From positions 9,550,501 through 9,614,500 of the forward strand of contig NC_088315.1 in assembly GCF_910592395.1 (NCBI RefSeq): DNA of 64,000 nt, written 5' to 3'. A program made the translations under genes and the position numbers. Under the pieces are notes generated by a model. It ran no database searches, was not told the origin of the DNA, and saw only the letters and a program-made list of their open reading frames with translations. Shown piece after piece: positions 30,605 through 43,250 of this stretch. Every line of letters begins with the position of its first letter. Position 1 is the stretch's first letter. The DNA is from Lineus longissimus. Its lineage: Eukaryota > Nemertea > Pilidiophora > Heteronemertea > Lineidae.

Positions 30605-31355
30605 AAAGGATCACCACGGATTTCTAATGGGTATTCGATTTATTTTTTTCCATATATTGCAACTGAGATGGGCTGCGTAGTGCGGATGCTGGCGTTCAAT
30701 AGGACGGGCAGAGCACCATTTGCGTGGTAAGTAGTTCATTTCGGACTAACTCCAATTTTGCTGGCCTCATAGAATTGTTCAGATGACAGCAGTTTCGCGG
30801 ACATATACGCCGTGCGATGAAAGAATGTAGCGTAAAATGGTCCCGTTCTGCCAATATAACTTTGCACGCTTGTTGTTCCTGACCGAGTTTACAGTAACTC
30901 GGATCCAAAATAATCTGTCATTGATCTCGAAACTTCTTGAAACAAAATATAGCTCTGTACGCATATCGCTAGGACAGTTGCATGCTGCCGTTGCGGCCGT
31001 GTTGTTTCCATTCAAATAGAAAACAAAACTCTTGATGGATGTTTCAAATGTTTCTGGTTGTCAAGTCGATCCTTTTCACCACAGATTTTTAATGGCTATT
31101 CGATTTCTTTTTTTCCATATTACGCAACTGAGATGGGCTGTATAGTGAGAATGCTGTAAAAGCGCTGCGGTCCGACCCAAGGAAACGCTCGAACGAAACG
31201 ACGATGGTCTTTGATGCTCGGTTCATTCAACATCAGACTCAAGGCGTTCAATAGGACCATATGAATAGGATGGGCAGCGTACCATTTGCGTGTGGTAAGT
31301 AAATCATTCCATTTCGGACCAACTCCTATTTGCTGCTGGCCTCATTGAATTAACG
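30605..31355. repeat. Direct duplication (30605-30790 and 31068-31355)
   Basis: Shared blocks: TATTCGATTT...TTTTTCCATAT, GCAACTGAGATGGGCTG, GGCGTTCAATAGGAC, GGGCAGnGnACCATTTGCGTG followed by GGTAAGTA, and TGCTGGCCTCATnGAATT. The second copy has about 100 extra bases. Both keep the splice-donor-like GGTAAGTA. Confidence 0.7.
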
Positions 31356-32432
31356 GAATGAATGGTACGGATTGGATTGCCTGACCGACACTATTAATGA
31401 TAGTATAGAGTTTAATATTCAGATGGAAGTACTAGTATACATTTATCTTGTAAACAATAATTGTATTCCTGCACCTTGTGCCAACCTACGGGTGTACATT
31501 TTTTTTTTGTGTATGTATGGCGCCCTCTCCACAGAAGCCACGTCATCTTCCCCCGCTGGTCCTCCTATTAACTGGAAAACATCTTTACGACTGTTTTAGG
31601 TTTTATCATGTTCCATCACATTCCGTTCATTCCGTTCTGTTTCGTCAATTGAATGAGGCAGTATTCTAGAGTATTCTTTCAGTCAATGCTTTAAGGCACG
31701 AAAGTACCGCCTGCCAAAAAGCAAATGTGTTGCCTCAACAAAGTTACCCATTGAGTCACGTCGATTACATTCTTCCTTCAAGTGCTCTAAATATTACGTT
31801 AACGCCTAAAAGGCCTATCTCATTGTCTCTGTGTAGCTGACGTTATAGCCCCTCACAAGCGTCTATGCCCCCCACCCCCACCCCACCAACTTCTTTTGAC
31901 CCCGAGGGAAAGAAGCCATCGGAGATAGCTCAGACCTTGCTTAATCAACACAGAAGAAAAGATAACTCTGCTCCCTAGCTGTATTTTGTTTTGAATCGAC
32001 CCCCTTTTCAGCGCAGCACTCGCCAACTCCCCCCCCCCCAAAAAAAACCTCCCGAAGTCATGAGAATGGCTTTGGTTAATAGAACGTATTGAAGGAGTCA
32101 GTTCCTTCATTACCCTGAAGATAGCGTTTGAAGCCTTCAGAAGAGACAATTTCTGCTGATGTGATATTGTAGTATATACTCTAAAACCTCGAATACAAGG
32201 TCTGATGCTCCGCCCCCATTGAACCCGAACTTTACAAACTGAAGATGATGATCTCACCAAAACTGAATGCAACTGTTGGCCTATAATCTAAAATTTGGTC
32301 CAAAACCACCTTACAACACTTGCGAAAATCATTATTAGTGATCAGTCTTTAGTCTGTTGCGACATGAGGAGGCCCATGGAGGTGAATAGGCTCATTGTCC
32401 TCCTGGTCAGCTGAATCCCACACCCACGTCGT
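31356..32432. other. Intergenic with C-rich tracts and a short dispersed repeat
   Basis: C-rich runs at about 31865-31890 and 32028-32040. The block ATCTCACCAAAACTGAATGC... at about 32250-32340 matches 55878-55960 and 57208-57290, so it belongs to the repeat in the 55.6-59.3 kb array. Confidence 0.5.
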
Positions 32433-35400
32433 CCCAGATGTGGTACAGATATTTAATTGAGTTACTAATTAACTAGGATAAAGAAATGATTGGCTGACCC
32501 TGTCACCCAGATGTGGTACAGCAGTGATACAGAGATTATCATTGAGTTTACTGACTAACTAGGATATGGAAATGATTGGCTGGCCCTGTTACCCAGATGT
32601 GGTACACCAGTGGTACAGAGATTATCATTGAGTTACTGACTAACTAGGAAAAGGAAATGATTGGCTGACCCTGTTACCTAGATATGATACAGCAGTACAG
32701 AGATTATCATTGAGTTACTGCCTAACTAGGATAAGGAAATGATTGGCTGACCCTGTCACCCAGATGTGGTACAGTAGTGGTACAGAGATTATCATTGAGT
32801 TTACTGACTAACTGGGATATGGAAATGATTGGCTGACCCTGTTACCCAGATATGATAAAGCAGTACAGAGATTATCATTGAGTTACTGCCTTACCAGGAT
32901 AAGGAAATGATTGGCTGACACTGATACCCAGATATGATACAGCAGTACAGAGATTATCATGATACAGCAGTACAGAGATTATCATTGAGTTACTGCCTAA
33001 CTAGGATAAGGAAATGATTGGCTGACCCTGTCGCCCAGATGTGGTACAGCAGTGGTACAGAGATTATCATTGAGTTTACTGACTAACTAGGATAAAGAAA
33101 TGATTGGCTGACCCTGTCACCCAGATATGATACAGCAGTACAGAGATTATCATTGAGTTACTGACTAACTAGGATAAGGAAATGATTGGCTGACCCTGTC
33201 GCCCAGATGTGGTACAGCAGTGGTACAGAGATTATCATTGAGTTACTGACTAACTAGGATAAAGAAATGATTGGCTGACCCTGTCACCCAGATATGATAC
33301 AGCAGTACAGAGATTATCATTGAGTTACTGACTAACTAGGATAAGGAAATGATTGGCTGACCCTGTTACCCAGATATGATACAGCAATACAGAGATTATC
33401 ATTGAGTTACTGCCTAACTAGGATAATGAAATGATTGGCTCACCCTGTTAGCCAGATATGATACAGCAGTGGTACAGAGATTATCATTGAGTTACTGCCT
33501 AACTAGGATAATGAAATGATTGGCTGACCCTGTTACCCAGATATGATACAGCAGTGGTACAGAGATTATCATTGAGTTACTGCCTAACTAGGGTATGGAA
33601 ATGATTGGCTGACCCTGTTACCCAGATATGATACAGCAGTGGTACAGAGATTATCATTGAGTTACTGCCTAACTAGGGTATGGAAATGATTGGCTGACCC
33701 TGTTACCCAGATATGATACAGCAGTGGTACAGAGATTATCATTGAGTTACTGCCTAACTAGGGTATGGAAATGATTGGCTGACCCTGTTACCCAGATATG
33801 ATACAGCAGTACAGAGATTATAATTGAGTTACTGCCTAACTAGGGTATGGAAATGATTGGCTGACCCTGTTACCCAGATATGATACAGCAGTGGTACAGA
33901 GATTATCATTGAGTTACTGCCTAACTAGGGTATGGAAATGATTGGCTGACCCTGTTACCCAGATGTGGTACACCAGTGGTACAGAGATTTTCATTGAGTT
34001 ACTGACTAACTATGATATGGAAATGATTGGCTGACCCTGTCACCCAGATGTGGTACAGCAGTGGTACAGAGATTATCATTGAGTTACTGCCTAACTAGGG
34101 TATGGAAATGATTAGCTGACCCTGTTACCCAGATATGATACAGCAGTGGTACAGAGATTATCATTGAGTTACTGACTAACTAGGGTATGGAAATGATTGG
34201 CTGACCCTGTTACCCAGATACGATACAGCAGTGGTACAGAGATTATCATTGAGTTTACTGACTAACTAGGATATGGAAATGATTGGCTGACCCTGTTACC
34301 CAGATATGATACAGCAGTGGTACAGAGATTATCATTGAGTTACTGACTAACTGGGATATGGAAATGATTGGCTGACCCTGTTAGCCAGATATGATACAGC
34401 AATACAGAGATTATCATTGAGTTACTGACTAACTATGATATGGAAATGATTGGCTGACCCTGTTACCCAGATGTGGTACACCAGTGGTACAGAGATTATC
34501 ATTTAGTTACTGCCTAACTAGGATAATGAAATGATTGGCTGACCCTGTTAGCCAGATATGATACAGCAATACAGAGATTATCATTGAGTTACTGCCTAAC
34601 TAGGATAATGAAATGATTGGCTCACCCTGTTAGCCAGATATGATACAGCAGTGGTACAGAGATTATCATTGAGTTACTGCCTAACTATGATATGGAAATG
34701 ATTGGCTGACCCTGTTACCCAGATATGATACAGCAGTGGTATAGAGATTATCATTGAGTTACTGCCTAACTAGGGTATGGAAATGATTGGCTGACCCTGT
34801 TACCCAAATATGATACAGCAGTACAGAGATTATCATTGAGTTACTGCCTAACTAGGACATGGAAATGATTGGCTGACCCTGTTACCCAGATGTGGTACAG
34901 AGATTTTCATTGAGTTTACTGACTAACTAGGATATGGAAATGATTGGCTTGCCCTGTTACCCAGATGTGGTACACCAGTGGTACAGTGATTTTCATTGAG
35001 TTTACTGACTAACTAGGATATGGAAATGATTGGCTGACCCTGTCACCCAGATATGATACAGTAGTACAGAGATTTTCATTGAGTTACTGCCTAACTGGGA
35101 TATGGAAATGATTGGCTGACCCTGTTACCCAGATGTGGTACACCAGCGGTACAGAGATTTTCATTGAGTTTACTGACTAACTAGGATATGGAAATGATTG
35201 GCTGACCCTGTCACCCAGATGTGGTATACTAGTGGTACAGAGATTTTCATTGAGTTACTGACTAACTATGATATGGAAATGATTGGCTGACCCTGTCACC
35301 CAGATGTGGTACAGAGATTTTCATTGAGTTACTGACTAACTAGGATATGGAAATGATTGGCTGACCCTGTCACCCAGATGTGGTACACTAGTGGTACAGA

Positions 35401-36410
35401 GATTTTCATTGAGTGACTGACTAACTAGGATATGGAAATGATTGGCTGACCCTGTTACCCAGATACGATACAGCAGTGGTACAGAGATTATCATTGAGTT
35501 TACTGACTAACTAGGATATGGAAATGATTGGCTGACCCTGTTACCCAGATTTGGTACACCAGTGGTACAGAGATTTTCATTGAGTTTACTGACTAACTAG
35601 GATATGGAAATGATTGGCTGACCCTGTTACCCAGATGTGGTACACCAGTGGTACAGAGATTTTCATTGAGTTTACTGACTAACTATGATATGGAAATGAT
35701 TGGCTGACCCTGTCACCCAGATGTGGTACAGAGATTTTCATTGAGTGACTGACTAACTAGGATATGGAAATGATTGGCTGACCCTGTTACCCAGATATGA
35801 TACACCAGTGGTACAGAGATTTTCATTGAGTTTACTGACTAACTATGATATGGAAATGATTTGCTGTCCCTGTAACCTAGATGTGGTACAGAGATTTTAA
35901 TTGAGTTACTTACTTGAGGAGAAAGAAATGATTGACTGGCTGATTAACTAGGAGAAAGAAATGATTGGCAGATGTGATACAGAGATTTTAATCGAGTTAC
36001 TACTTCACTAGAAGAAAGAAATGGTTGGCTGTCCCTGTTACAGCAGTGGTACAGAGATTTTGATAGAGTTATTAATTAATGAGAAGAAATAATGATTGGC
36101 TGTCCCTGTTACCCATCAGATGTGGTACACACTTATTAACTAGAAGAAAGAAATGATTGGCTGGTCCAGGTGGCGAGAGATCAGAGATCACTGGTTTCAG
36201 GTATTTGACGAGGGCAGATACCTTATTGGCTCACCCCCATGCTGCCCCGATAAAGGACAGTTACTAATTAACTGGAAGAAAGAAATGATTGGCTGTCCCT
36301 GTTACAGAGATTTTATTAATAATTGAGTTACTTATTAACTAGAGGAGAATGAATTGATTGACTGACTGACTAACTAGGAGAAAGAAATGACTGTCACCCA
36401 AATGTGGTAC
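32433..36410. repeat. ~80-86-bp minisatellite, over 40 copies
   Basis: The unit contains GGAAATGATTGGCTGACCCT, GTTACCCAGATATGATACAG, CAGTGGTACAGAGATTATCA and TTGAGTTACTGCCTAACTAGG. Length varies by small deletions (loss of GTGGTACA or of the CAGCAGTG block). Two variant classes alternate: ATATGATACAGCAG...TTATCATT and ATGTGGTACACCAG...TTTTCATT. The left half is richer in the first and the right half in the second; copies decay after about 35870. Confidence 0.95.
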
Positions 36411-36711
36411 AGCAGTTTCTCCCTTGATGCACGGTATGGCCATGTGTCCCGCAGTGGGAAGTTGCGGTGAAGCACATGCTCTGGTAACTTCCGGCCATGT
36501 CGATCGTCTTCAGGTCGGCTTTAAGTCTGCAGTGGCCTGACGTAAGATGGTAGTCGCCTCTTTTCTGTCTACATCTAGGAGAAGTTGCATCTATGGTCTC
36601 CTCTTCTCTCTTGCCAGGTGTTTTTGTAAACCTGGCTTTTCAATAAACGTAAACAGTACATTTTACTCCATAAGTCACAGTGACTTGCGGCATTATCTGT
36701 TGGCCTTAAGG

Positions 36712-36950
36712 GTTAACCATAGGCACCACCATTTCGGCTAGAACTTGAAGTCCTGAAGCAATCAGAACTTCTTCAAAATTGTGTGAATGGCGATTTCAAG
36801 GGTATGAGTCTGTTTTCTGTTAAACAAAGAATTGACTTTCATCCTTGGTTTCGGCATTCACTTCGTTTTGAAAGAGTAACTAATTGCTTTTATCGAATTT
36901 CAAGTTCTAGCCAAAATCGTGGATCCTATGTTCAACCCTTATTTTGAAAC
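36712..36950. mobile_element. MITE (CCATTTCGGCTAGAACTTG family)
   Basis: AACCATAGGCACCACCATTTCGGC at the left and GCCAAAATCGTGGATCCTATGTT at the right are inverted. Same family as 21225-21452. Confidence 0.7.
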
Positions 36951-37004
36951 AAGAAAACAAAAATGATCACCGGAAAATTTTAAAAAAAGATCTCTGTTTA
37001 TTTT

Positions 37005-37208
37005 GACTTTCTTTGATTGCAAACCGCGTACGGGGTTCGAACTCACAACTTCGAGCAATAGAAGGCTCGCAATCGTCCGCTCTAACCACTAGGCCACGAC
37101 GCCCTCCATCTGATAGCGGCATGTCTTTCTGACTGATTCTTGGACAATTACCATAGACGTTCGTCATCAACCCTTGCACAGGCCTAGTGAAAGAAATGAT
37201 TACGTGTG
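37005..37208 (-). repeat. tRNA-derived SINE, copy 1
   Basis: On the minus strand: GTGGCCTAGTGGTTAGAGCG (A box), then GTGAGTTCGAACCCCGTACG (B box). The region after the tRNA part ends with CACGTAATCATTTC. Copy 2 at 37790-37985 shares both parts. Confidence 0.8.
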
Positions 37209-37454
37209 CCCTTCATGTCTAGGTTGTCCCTTTAAGTTAATATCAGTTAACCATTATACAGAACACTCTTGACTGGAATGGTCAAGATTGACTTCACTAG
37301 TCTGAAAGTCCATACTTAACAGTGCGGTGTTAAAATATGACTTGTCTCATATGCTCCATCTTCAACATTGATGACTCAATGGGGCCTAGGGGTCACCATT
37401 TCGGCTAGAGTTTGAAGCAATCAGAACTTCTTCAAAATGATGTGAATGGTGGTT

Positions 37455-37791
37455 TTTACTCAAATCAAGTAAAGATAAACTGACATTATCTTTTTTAAAT
37501 ATTTTTTTCGCCGATCAACATATTGTTTCAAATTAAGGGTTGACCATAGGTATCACCATTTCGGCTGGAATTTGAAGTCCTGAAGCAATGAGAACTTGTT
37601 TAAAATGATGTGAATGGCAGTTTCATCCACTTCGTTTTGAATGAGTTTTACTAATTGCTTTAGAATTTCAAGTTTCAGTCAAAATAGTGGAGCCTATGTT
37701 CAACTCTTATTTTGAAACAATATGTTGATTGGAGAAAAAAATATTAAAAGAAGATAATGTCAGTTTATCTTTACTTGATTTGAGTAAAAAC
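37455..37791. mobile_element. Foldback element with ~85-bp outer arms around a MITE
   Basis: The left arm ACTCAAATCAAGTAAAGATA ... CAACATATTGTTTCAAA is the inverse of the right arm TTTGAAACAATATGTTG ... TATCTTTACTTGATTTGAGT. Inside is a MITE with GACCATAGGTATCACCATTTCGGC ends (37545-37710). Confidence 0.75.
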
Positions 37792-37985
37792 AGCCTGCCT
37801 TGATTGGAAACCGCGTATGGGGTTCGAACTCGCGACTTTGAGCTAAAAAACGCTCGCAATCGTCCGCCCTAACCACCAGGCCACTACGCGCTACGAAAAA
37901 TAGCGGCATTTCTTTCTGACCAATTCTTGGACAATTACCATAGACGTACGTCATCAAGCCTTGTGAAAGAAGTGATTACGTGCGC
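37790..37985 (-). repeat. tRNA-derived SINE, copy 2
   Basis: Minus strand GTGGCCTGGTGGTTAGGGCG (A box) and CGAGTTCGAACCCCATACG (B box). It abuts the right arm of the foldback element, within which GATTTGAG precedes the SINE tail. Confidence 0.75.
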
Positions 37986-38279
37986 CATAATAGTTCTCAT
38001 TGTATATCAAAAGCCTTTGAACTGTTTGTTCCTTTGTCAAAAATAAAAGTTGATGCTTGAAATGTGATCGTAATATATTTTGGTGTTAGAACCGAACAGA
38101 AAAATATAGCATGCGAGGCCCACAGGAAAGCAGTAAACTTGTGGAAATCATTCACGCTTTTTCTACCCTTAGTGGCAGTTGTCCCCCCCCCCCCCCCCCC
38201 CCGGTAATAGGAACAACTTGTGTCATCCATGCCCATTATAACCTGCCACGGGTTGAACTTGTGTAGGAGTCCAAAGATG

Positions 38280-39190
38280 TATGAGTGGCTCAGAACACTA
38301 GTGTCATGTTTTTTTGTTTTGAGGAAATTGACTTTGAAATAAATTGTAAAATTATTGATATTGGACTAGAATGTTCTGAGCCCCTGATATATCATTTGGC
38401 ACAGTTGATTTTGTTGTTAACATTCATCCAAGTTCAATCAAAACTATTGCAGGTTGATGGGTACATAGGCTTTGTTGAACTTTTCCAGAACTCGAGAGAC
38501 ATATGAGTGGCTCAGAACAATAGTCTAATATTGGACTAGAATGTTATGAGCCACTGATATATCCTTTGGCGCAGTTGATTCGATTGAACATGGATGAATG
38601 TTAAGAACAAAGACTATTGCAGGAATATCCTGGGTCATCTATGCCCTGTTCAACTTGTGGTTTAGAACAATAGTCTAATGTTTCTGTTGACTTTTAATTG
38701 ATTGACAATGGACTTGAGAGGAATATCCTGGGTCATTCATGCCAGGCTCTGTTCAACTTGTCCACTTGTGGTTGAGAACAATGTTTCTTTTGACTTTTAA
38801 TTGATTGACATTGGAATATCCTGGGTCATTCATGCCAGGCTCTGTTCAACTTGTCCACTTGTGGTTGAGAACAATGTTTCTTTTGACTTGTAATTGGTTG
38901 ACATTGGAATATTCCTGGGTCATTCATGCCAGGCTCTGTTCAACTTGTCCCTGTTGACTTTTAATTGATCGACATTGGACTTGGAATATTCCTGGGTCAT
39001 GCATGCCAGGCTCTGTTCAACTTGTGGTCTAATGTTTCTTTTAATTGATATTGGTCTTGAAGAATATCCTGGGTCATTCATGCCAGGCTCTGTTGAAGAG
39101 ACATAGAGTGGTTTAGAACAATAGTCGACAGGTAATAGGAACATCCTGGGTTATCCATGGCAGGCTCAACTTGAAGAATGTTTCTTTTGT
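38280..39190. repeat. Irregular tandem repeats (GAATATCCTGGGTCATTCAT)
   Basis: Imperfect units containing AATATCCTGGGTCATTCATG, CCAGGCTCTGTTCAACTTG, GTGGTTGAGAACAATGTTTC and TTTTAATTGATTGACATTGG recur with different block deletions. Copies become cleaner toward 38750-39010. Confidence 0.75.
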
Positions 39191-39424
39191 AATTATTAAT
39201 TCATAAGCTCTACAATAATGATAAAGTGATTTGAATAGAAAGAAAGTCTTTTTAAGTATATTGGATGTTGTCTCTAATCATTCATTGGTATGTTCATCAT
39301 GGAGGAAGTGAACGGGATAAGAGGACAATTTTTTTGGTGGATTTGCAGAGAAAGTGTGTCACCTGCCAAAACATTTTTTTGCGTGGATTCGCTCCGTAAC
39401 TTTTGCAAGTATTTCAAAGTAACG

Positions 39425-39650
39425 AGGGGGTGGTTAGAGGGTTGAGTAGAGGAAGAGAGGAATGGGGAGGGGGTTAGAGGGGTGGGTAGAGGAAGAGAGG
39501 AATGGGGAGGGGGTTAGAGGGGTGGGTAGAGGAAGAGAGGAATGGGGAGGGGGTTAGAGGGGGGGGGTTAGAGGGGTGGGTAGAGGAAGAGGGTGATGGT
39601 GAGCAGGAGTAGAGGAAGGGGAAGAGGGGGGTGGAGGAAGGGGAAAGAAA
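39425..39650. repeat. G-rich 40-bp repeats
   Basis: About four copies, spaced 40 bp, of a purine-rich unit containing GGGGAGGGGGTTAGAGGGG and TGGGTAGAGGAAGAGAGG. Multiple G-runs per unit could form G-quadruplexes on the plus strand. Confidence 0.85.
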
Positions 39651-40256
39651 TGAAGACTATTTTAATTCATGATGTTTAATGCAAATCATACAGAAATTAG
39701 AAATTGGAAATCGGGCTGCCAATCATACGACATCTGTCGCGAGGGTGAGGACGTCACCCTAGGGTTTGGTTGGACCTGAAACGACACAAAGAAAAACAGA
39801 CTTTAAGTTCAGGCAAAGTAAAACTGAGCAGCGAATGAACTAAAAAAAACTATTATAAGTATGGCTTTAAACATTAGCGAGTTTCAACAAGTCAAAAAAT
39901 ATCTTGTATGACCTATCCGTATCGAGTTTGCGTATAATGAAGGAAATTTGTGACGCTAAACAATTAGAGAGGTTCAGATTTTGATCCGAGAACGAGAACG
40001 AGAACGAGAGCGACAGAAATCTCGGAAAAGGCACATTCTTCCGTGACCAGTGCACATCTTGGCTCTCATGAACGGATATCCAACATTCGACGATTCATTT
40101 CAATTCAATTCAATGTATTAAAATCCAAGATCAACTATAAAAGACCTATTACAGAAAGGTATACAAACTTATATTGTTTATTAGGCAACTGCAATAAACC
40201 ATTAAATAAAATACTTTCGAGGACAGAACCTTACATCATGCAAATCACCTATTGAA

Positions 40257-43250
40257 TTGTCAACTTACCATCTATAACCAAAGAGAGAGACGTTCCCCAT
40301 CTTCAACAACTCCACGCTAGACTCCCGGGGCAGTACATTGCGTCACCCGAGTCATCCTAATTGAGTATCCCTCGATCCACTCGCACTGCGCCCGGCAATT
40401 AATGTCCTTAATAAGCGACAGCACTTCCCCGATCCACTGCGCCCGGCAATTAATGTCCTTAATAAGCGACAGCACGAGGCTAGTCCACTAGGTCCGGAGT
40501 GTACTCATCATATTTGAGTCTCCTTAATTGGCAACAGCAATGAGTCCGGAGTGTACACATCCTAATTGAGTCTCCTTAATTGGCAACAGCACCGAGTCCG
40601 GAGTGTACTCATCATATTTTAGTCTCCTTAATTGGCAACAGCAATGAGTCCGGAGTGTACACATCCTAACTGAGTCTCCTCATTTGGCGACAGCACGAGG
40701 CCGATCAACTGCGTCCGGAGCGTCCTCCTCGTAAGACAAAGTTTTTAGACGTCTCAGTATATACAGTGGTCGTCGGCAGGTATGATATCGTCCCTAAAAA
40801 AGAATCGGCAGAGATATTTAATGACATGACTAGAAAGTGACATGGATTTAATCTAACTATCAAAATTACGCCATTTTGTCATGCCCTAGACAGGCATGTT
40901 AATTACCATGACATAAAGGTAATTTTTTTCAAAATATCAGTAACATTGGAAAGGATGTACAGCTTCAAGTAAATCGCTTTATATTGCAAAATCTTGGTAA
41001 ACTATACGTTGCGTGAGAAAAGGGGTTAACAAAATTGCCGAAAGATATTTTAGCTTTTTTCAGATTTATGACTGAAAAAAATGGGGCTATTTTCCTTTTT
41101 GTTTTAGGTCGTAATGCGACGGTTTGACAAAGCCCAAATTACTGAACCAGGAATGTCGCACTTCGGGCAAGTTTTTTTTAGCTTGGGTAGGAAGGGTGCA
41201 ACGGGTAGGCCATACGGACATGTTTGGAGGAGAAACCGTCATGACACCCATCGACGGAAAAAAATTCAAAAAGCAAGTTTTACAGGCTTTACTCGGGCGA
41301 ATTGCCATTGGGTTCAATTCATCCTCAAGTCGAACATAATAGTTAACTTAATGATAAAGACTTACCACTGCAGCTGCAAGCTTTTCCGAGATATTTTGGA
41401 TTTGAACAGAGTCAACACAAGTGGAGCTTCGTGTCCGATGGCCGACTTTTTTGCTCCTGACGTCGCGTCATGTGACCAGGGACAATGACCGAATGTTTGA
41501 GCGGTAACGAACATGGGTGATATTCACTTACAGCCCACATACAGAAGTAGCGTCGATTTCGAGCAGTGAAACCTTTTTACTCACAAGTTTAAAGTCAACA
41601 AAGGGAAAGCTACATGTTTTGAATGGGATGGGGGCAATAGGGTGGTCATTTTCACGCATCCAGCCAACCCAGTTAAGCCACTTGAAAAATACAAAATAAT
41701 AATCATTTGAATAGTCCTATCCTGAATTTGCATGAGCATACTGAATGACCGTCTCTGAGCCGTCTCTGAGAAGATGCGATCATTCTTGAACAATGCGTCC
41801 ATGTTGTCTTTCCCAAGAACGTACGTTGTTGGGCTTTTTCACAGCAGTCTTTCCTAATAAAGGTGCTATACTCCCGCGTAGAGACAACCAAATGAACCTC
41901 AAGTGACCCATCAGGGTGCATGGACTCTGCCAATTGTTTTAAAAGGTCTATCCCGGTCTATTTAGCGCATTTGAATGAACATACTGCAAGCCGTCTGTGA
42001 GCTGTCGAGAAGCAAATTCGCAGTTGCTGGCAATTTTTTTTTGCGCCCGTGTGTGTCCATGCTGTCGCTACCGTACGGTTAGACGTCCTCATAGCAGTCT
42101 GTCCCCAATAAAGGTGCTACCCCTCGCAGGGACAACCAAATGATCCTGCCAGAGAGGAAGGCAAGCGGATGGGTGGGGATCTTCGAATTTGCCACTGAAA
42201 ATCCCCAGTGCTGAAAGAATGAGGTTTCCTTAATAACTTTGCCCATGAATGAAGTTGACGCCCGAGCCCCCTCAAGAACGCGCCTGTCCTACACTCCGGA
42301 CGCTGTGGACCGGCGGACCGTCCTCGTCTTGTCAGGACGATCAGGATGACTGTATCTCTGTACCCTCCCACTCCCACTCAGATGGTTATGGACTTGTCTA
42401 TGACTGTCACAACAGTGCGACTGACATGCACATGTCCCAGGTATCTCTGTACCCTCCCACTCCCACTCAGATGGTTATGGACTTGGTTGAGACTGTCACA
42501 AGAGTGCGACTGACATGAACATGTCCTTGGTATCTCTGCACCCTCCAACTCCCACTCAGATGGTTATGGACTTGGCTGTGACTGTCACAACAGTGTGACT
42601 GACATGCACATGTCCTTGATATCTCTGTACTCTGCCACTCCCACTCAGATGGTTATGGACTTGGCTGTGACTGTCACAACAGTGCGACTGACATGAGTAT
42701 GTCCTTGGTATCTCTGCACCCTCCAACTCCCACTCAGATGGTTATGGACTTGGTTGAGACTGTCACAAGAGTGCGACTGACATGAACATGTCCTTGGTAT
42801 CTCTGCACCCTCCAACTCCCACTCAGATGGTTATGGACTTGGCTGTGACTGTCACAACAGTGTGACTGACATACACATGTCCTAGGTGTCTATGTACCCT
42901 GCCACTCTCACTCAAGACTGCGACTGTCACAACAGTGTGACTGACATACACATGTCCTAGGTATGTAGGTACCCTGCCACTCCCACTCAAGACTGCCCTA
43001 GACTTGGCTGTGACTGTCACAACAGTGTGACTGACATACACATGTCCTAGGTATGTATGTACCCTGCCACTCCCACTCAAGACTGCCCTAGACTTGGCTG
43101 TGACTGTCACAACAGTGTGACTGACATACACATGTCCTAGGTGTCTATATACCCTGCCACTCCCACTCAGACTGCCCTAGATTTAGCTGTGACTGTCACA
43201 ACAGTGTGACTGACATTCTAGCAAGGTCAGGTGCCAATCATCATTGTGAA
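40257..43250 (+). repeat. Segmental duplication, left copy
   Basis: Matches 59676-62240 in order: ACCATCTATAACCAAA at the start; AGACTCCCGGGG; repeated GAGTCCGGAGTGTACTCATC blocks; CAGGCATGTnAATTACCATG; the GGAGAAACCG...GAATTGCCATTGGGTTC block; GAATGGGATGGGGGCAATAG; and CAACCAAATGAACCTCAAGTGACCC. Divergence with indels indicates an old duplication. Short open frames within it are not conserved as proteins between the copies, except about 25 codons around VLNGMGAIGWSFSRIQPT. Confidence 0.8.
42345..43235. repeat. ~89-bp minisatellite, about 10 copies
   Basis: Units read CTCTGTACCCTCCCACTCCC, ACTCAGATGGTTATGGACTT, GGCTGTGACTGTCACAACAG, then TGTGACTGACATGCACATGTCC. Spacing is 89 bp at 42402, 42491 and 42580; later units change to ACTCAAGACTGCCCTAGAC. 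A short relic is present in the right copy of the segmental duplication (about 61930-62040). Confidence 0.9.

Noticed and set aside
41114-41488. Open frames in the segmental duplication (for example MRRFDKAQITEPGMSH)
   Set aside because: The corresponding frame in the second copy (about 60900-61130) is broken by stops and frameshifts, so protein-level constraint is not supported.
42823-43131. Minus-strand repeat frame MYVSHTVVTVTAKS
   Set aside because: A translation of the ~89-bp minisatellite with no exon context.
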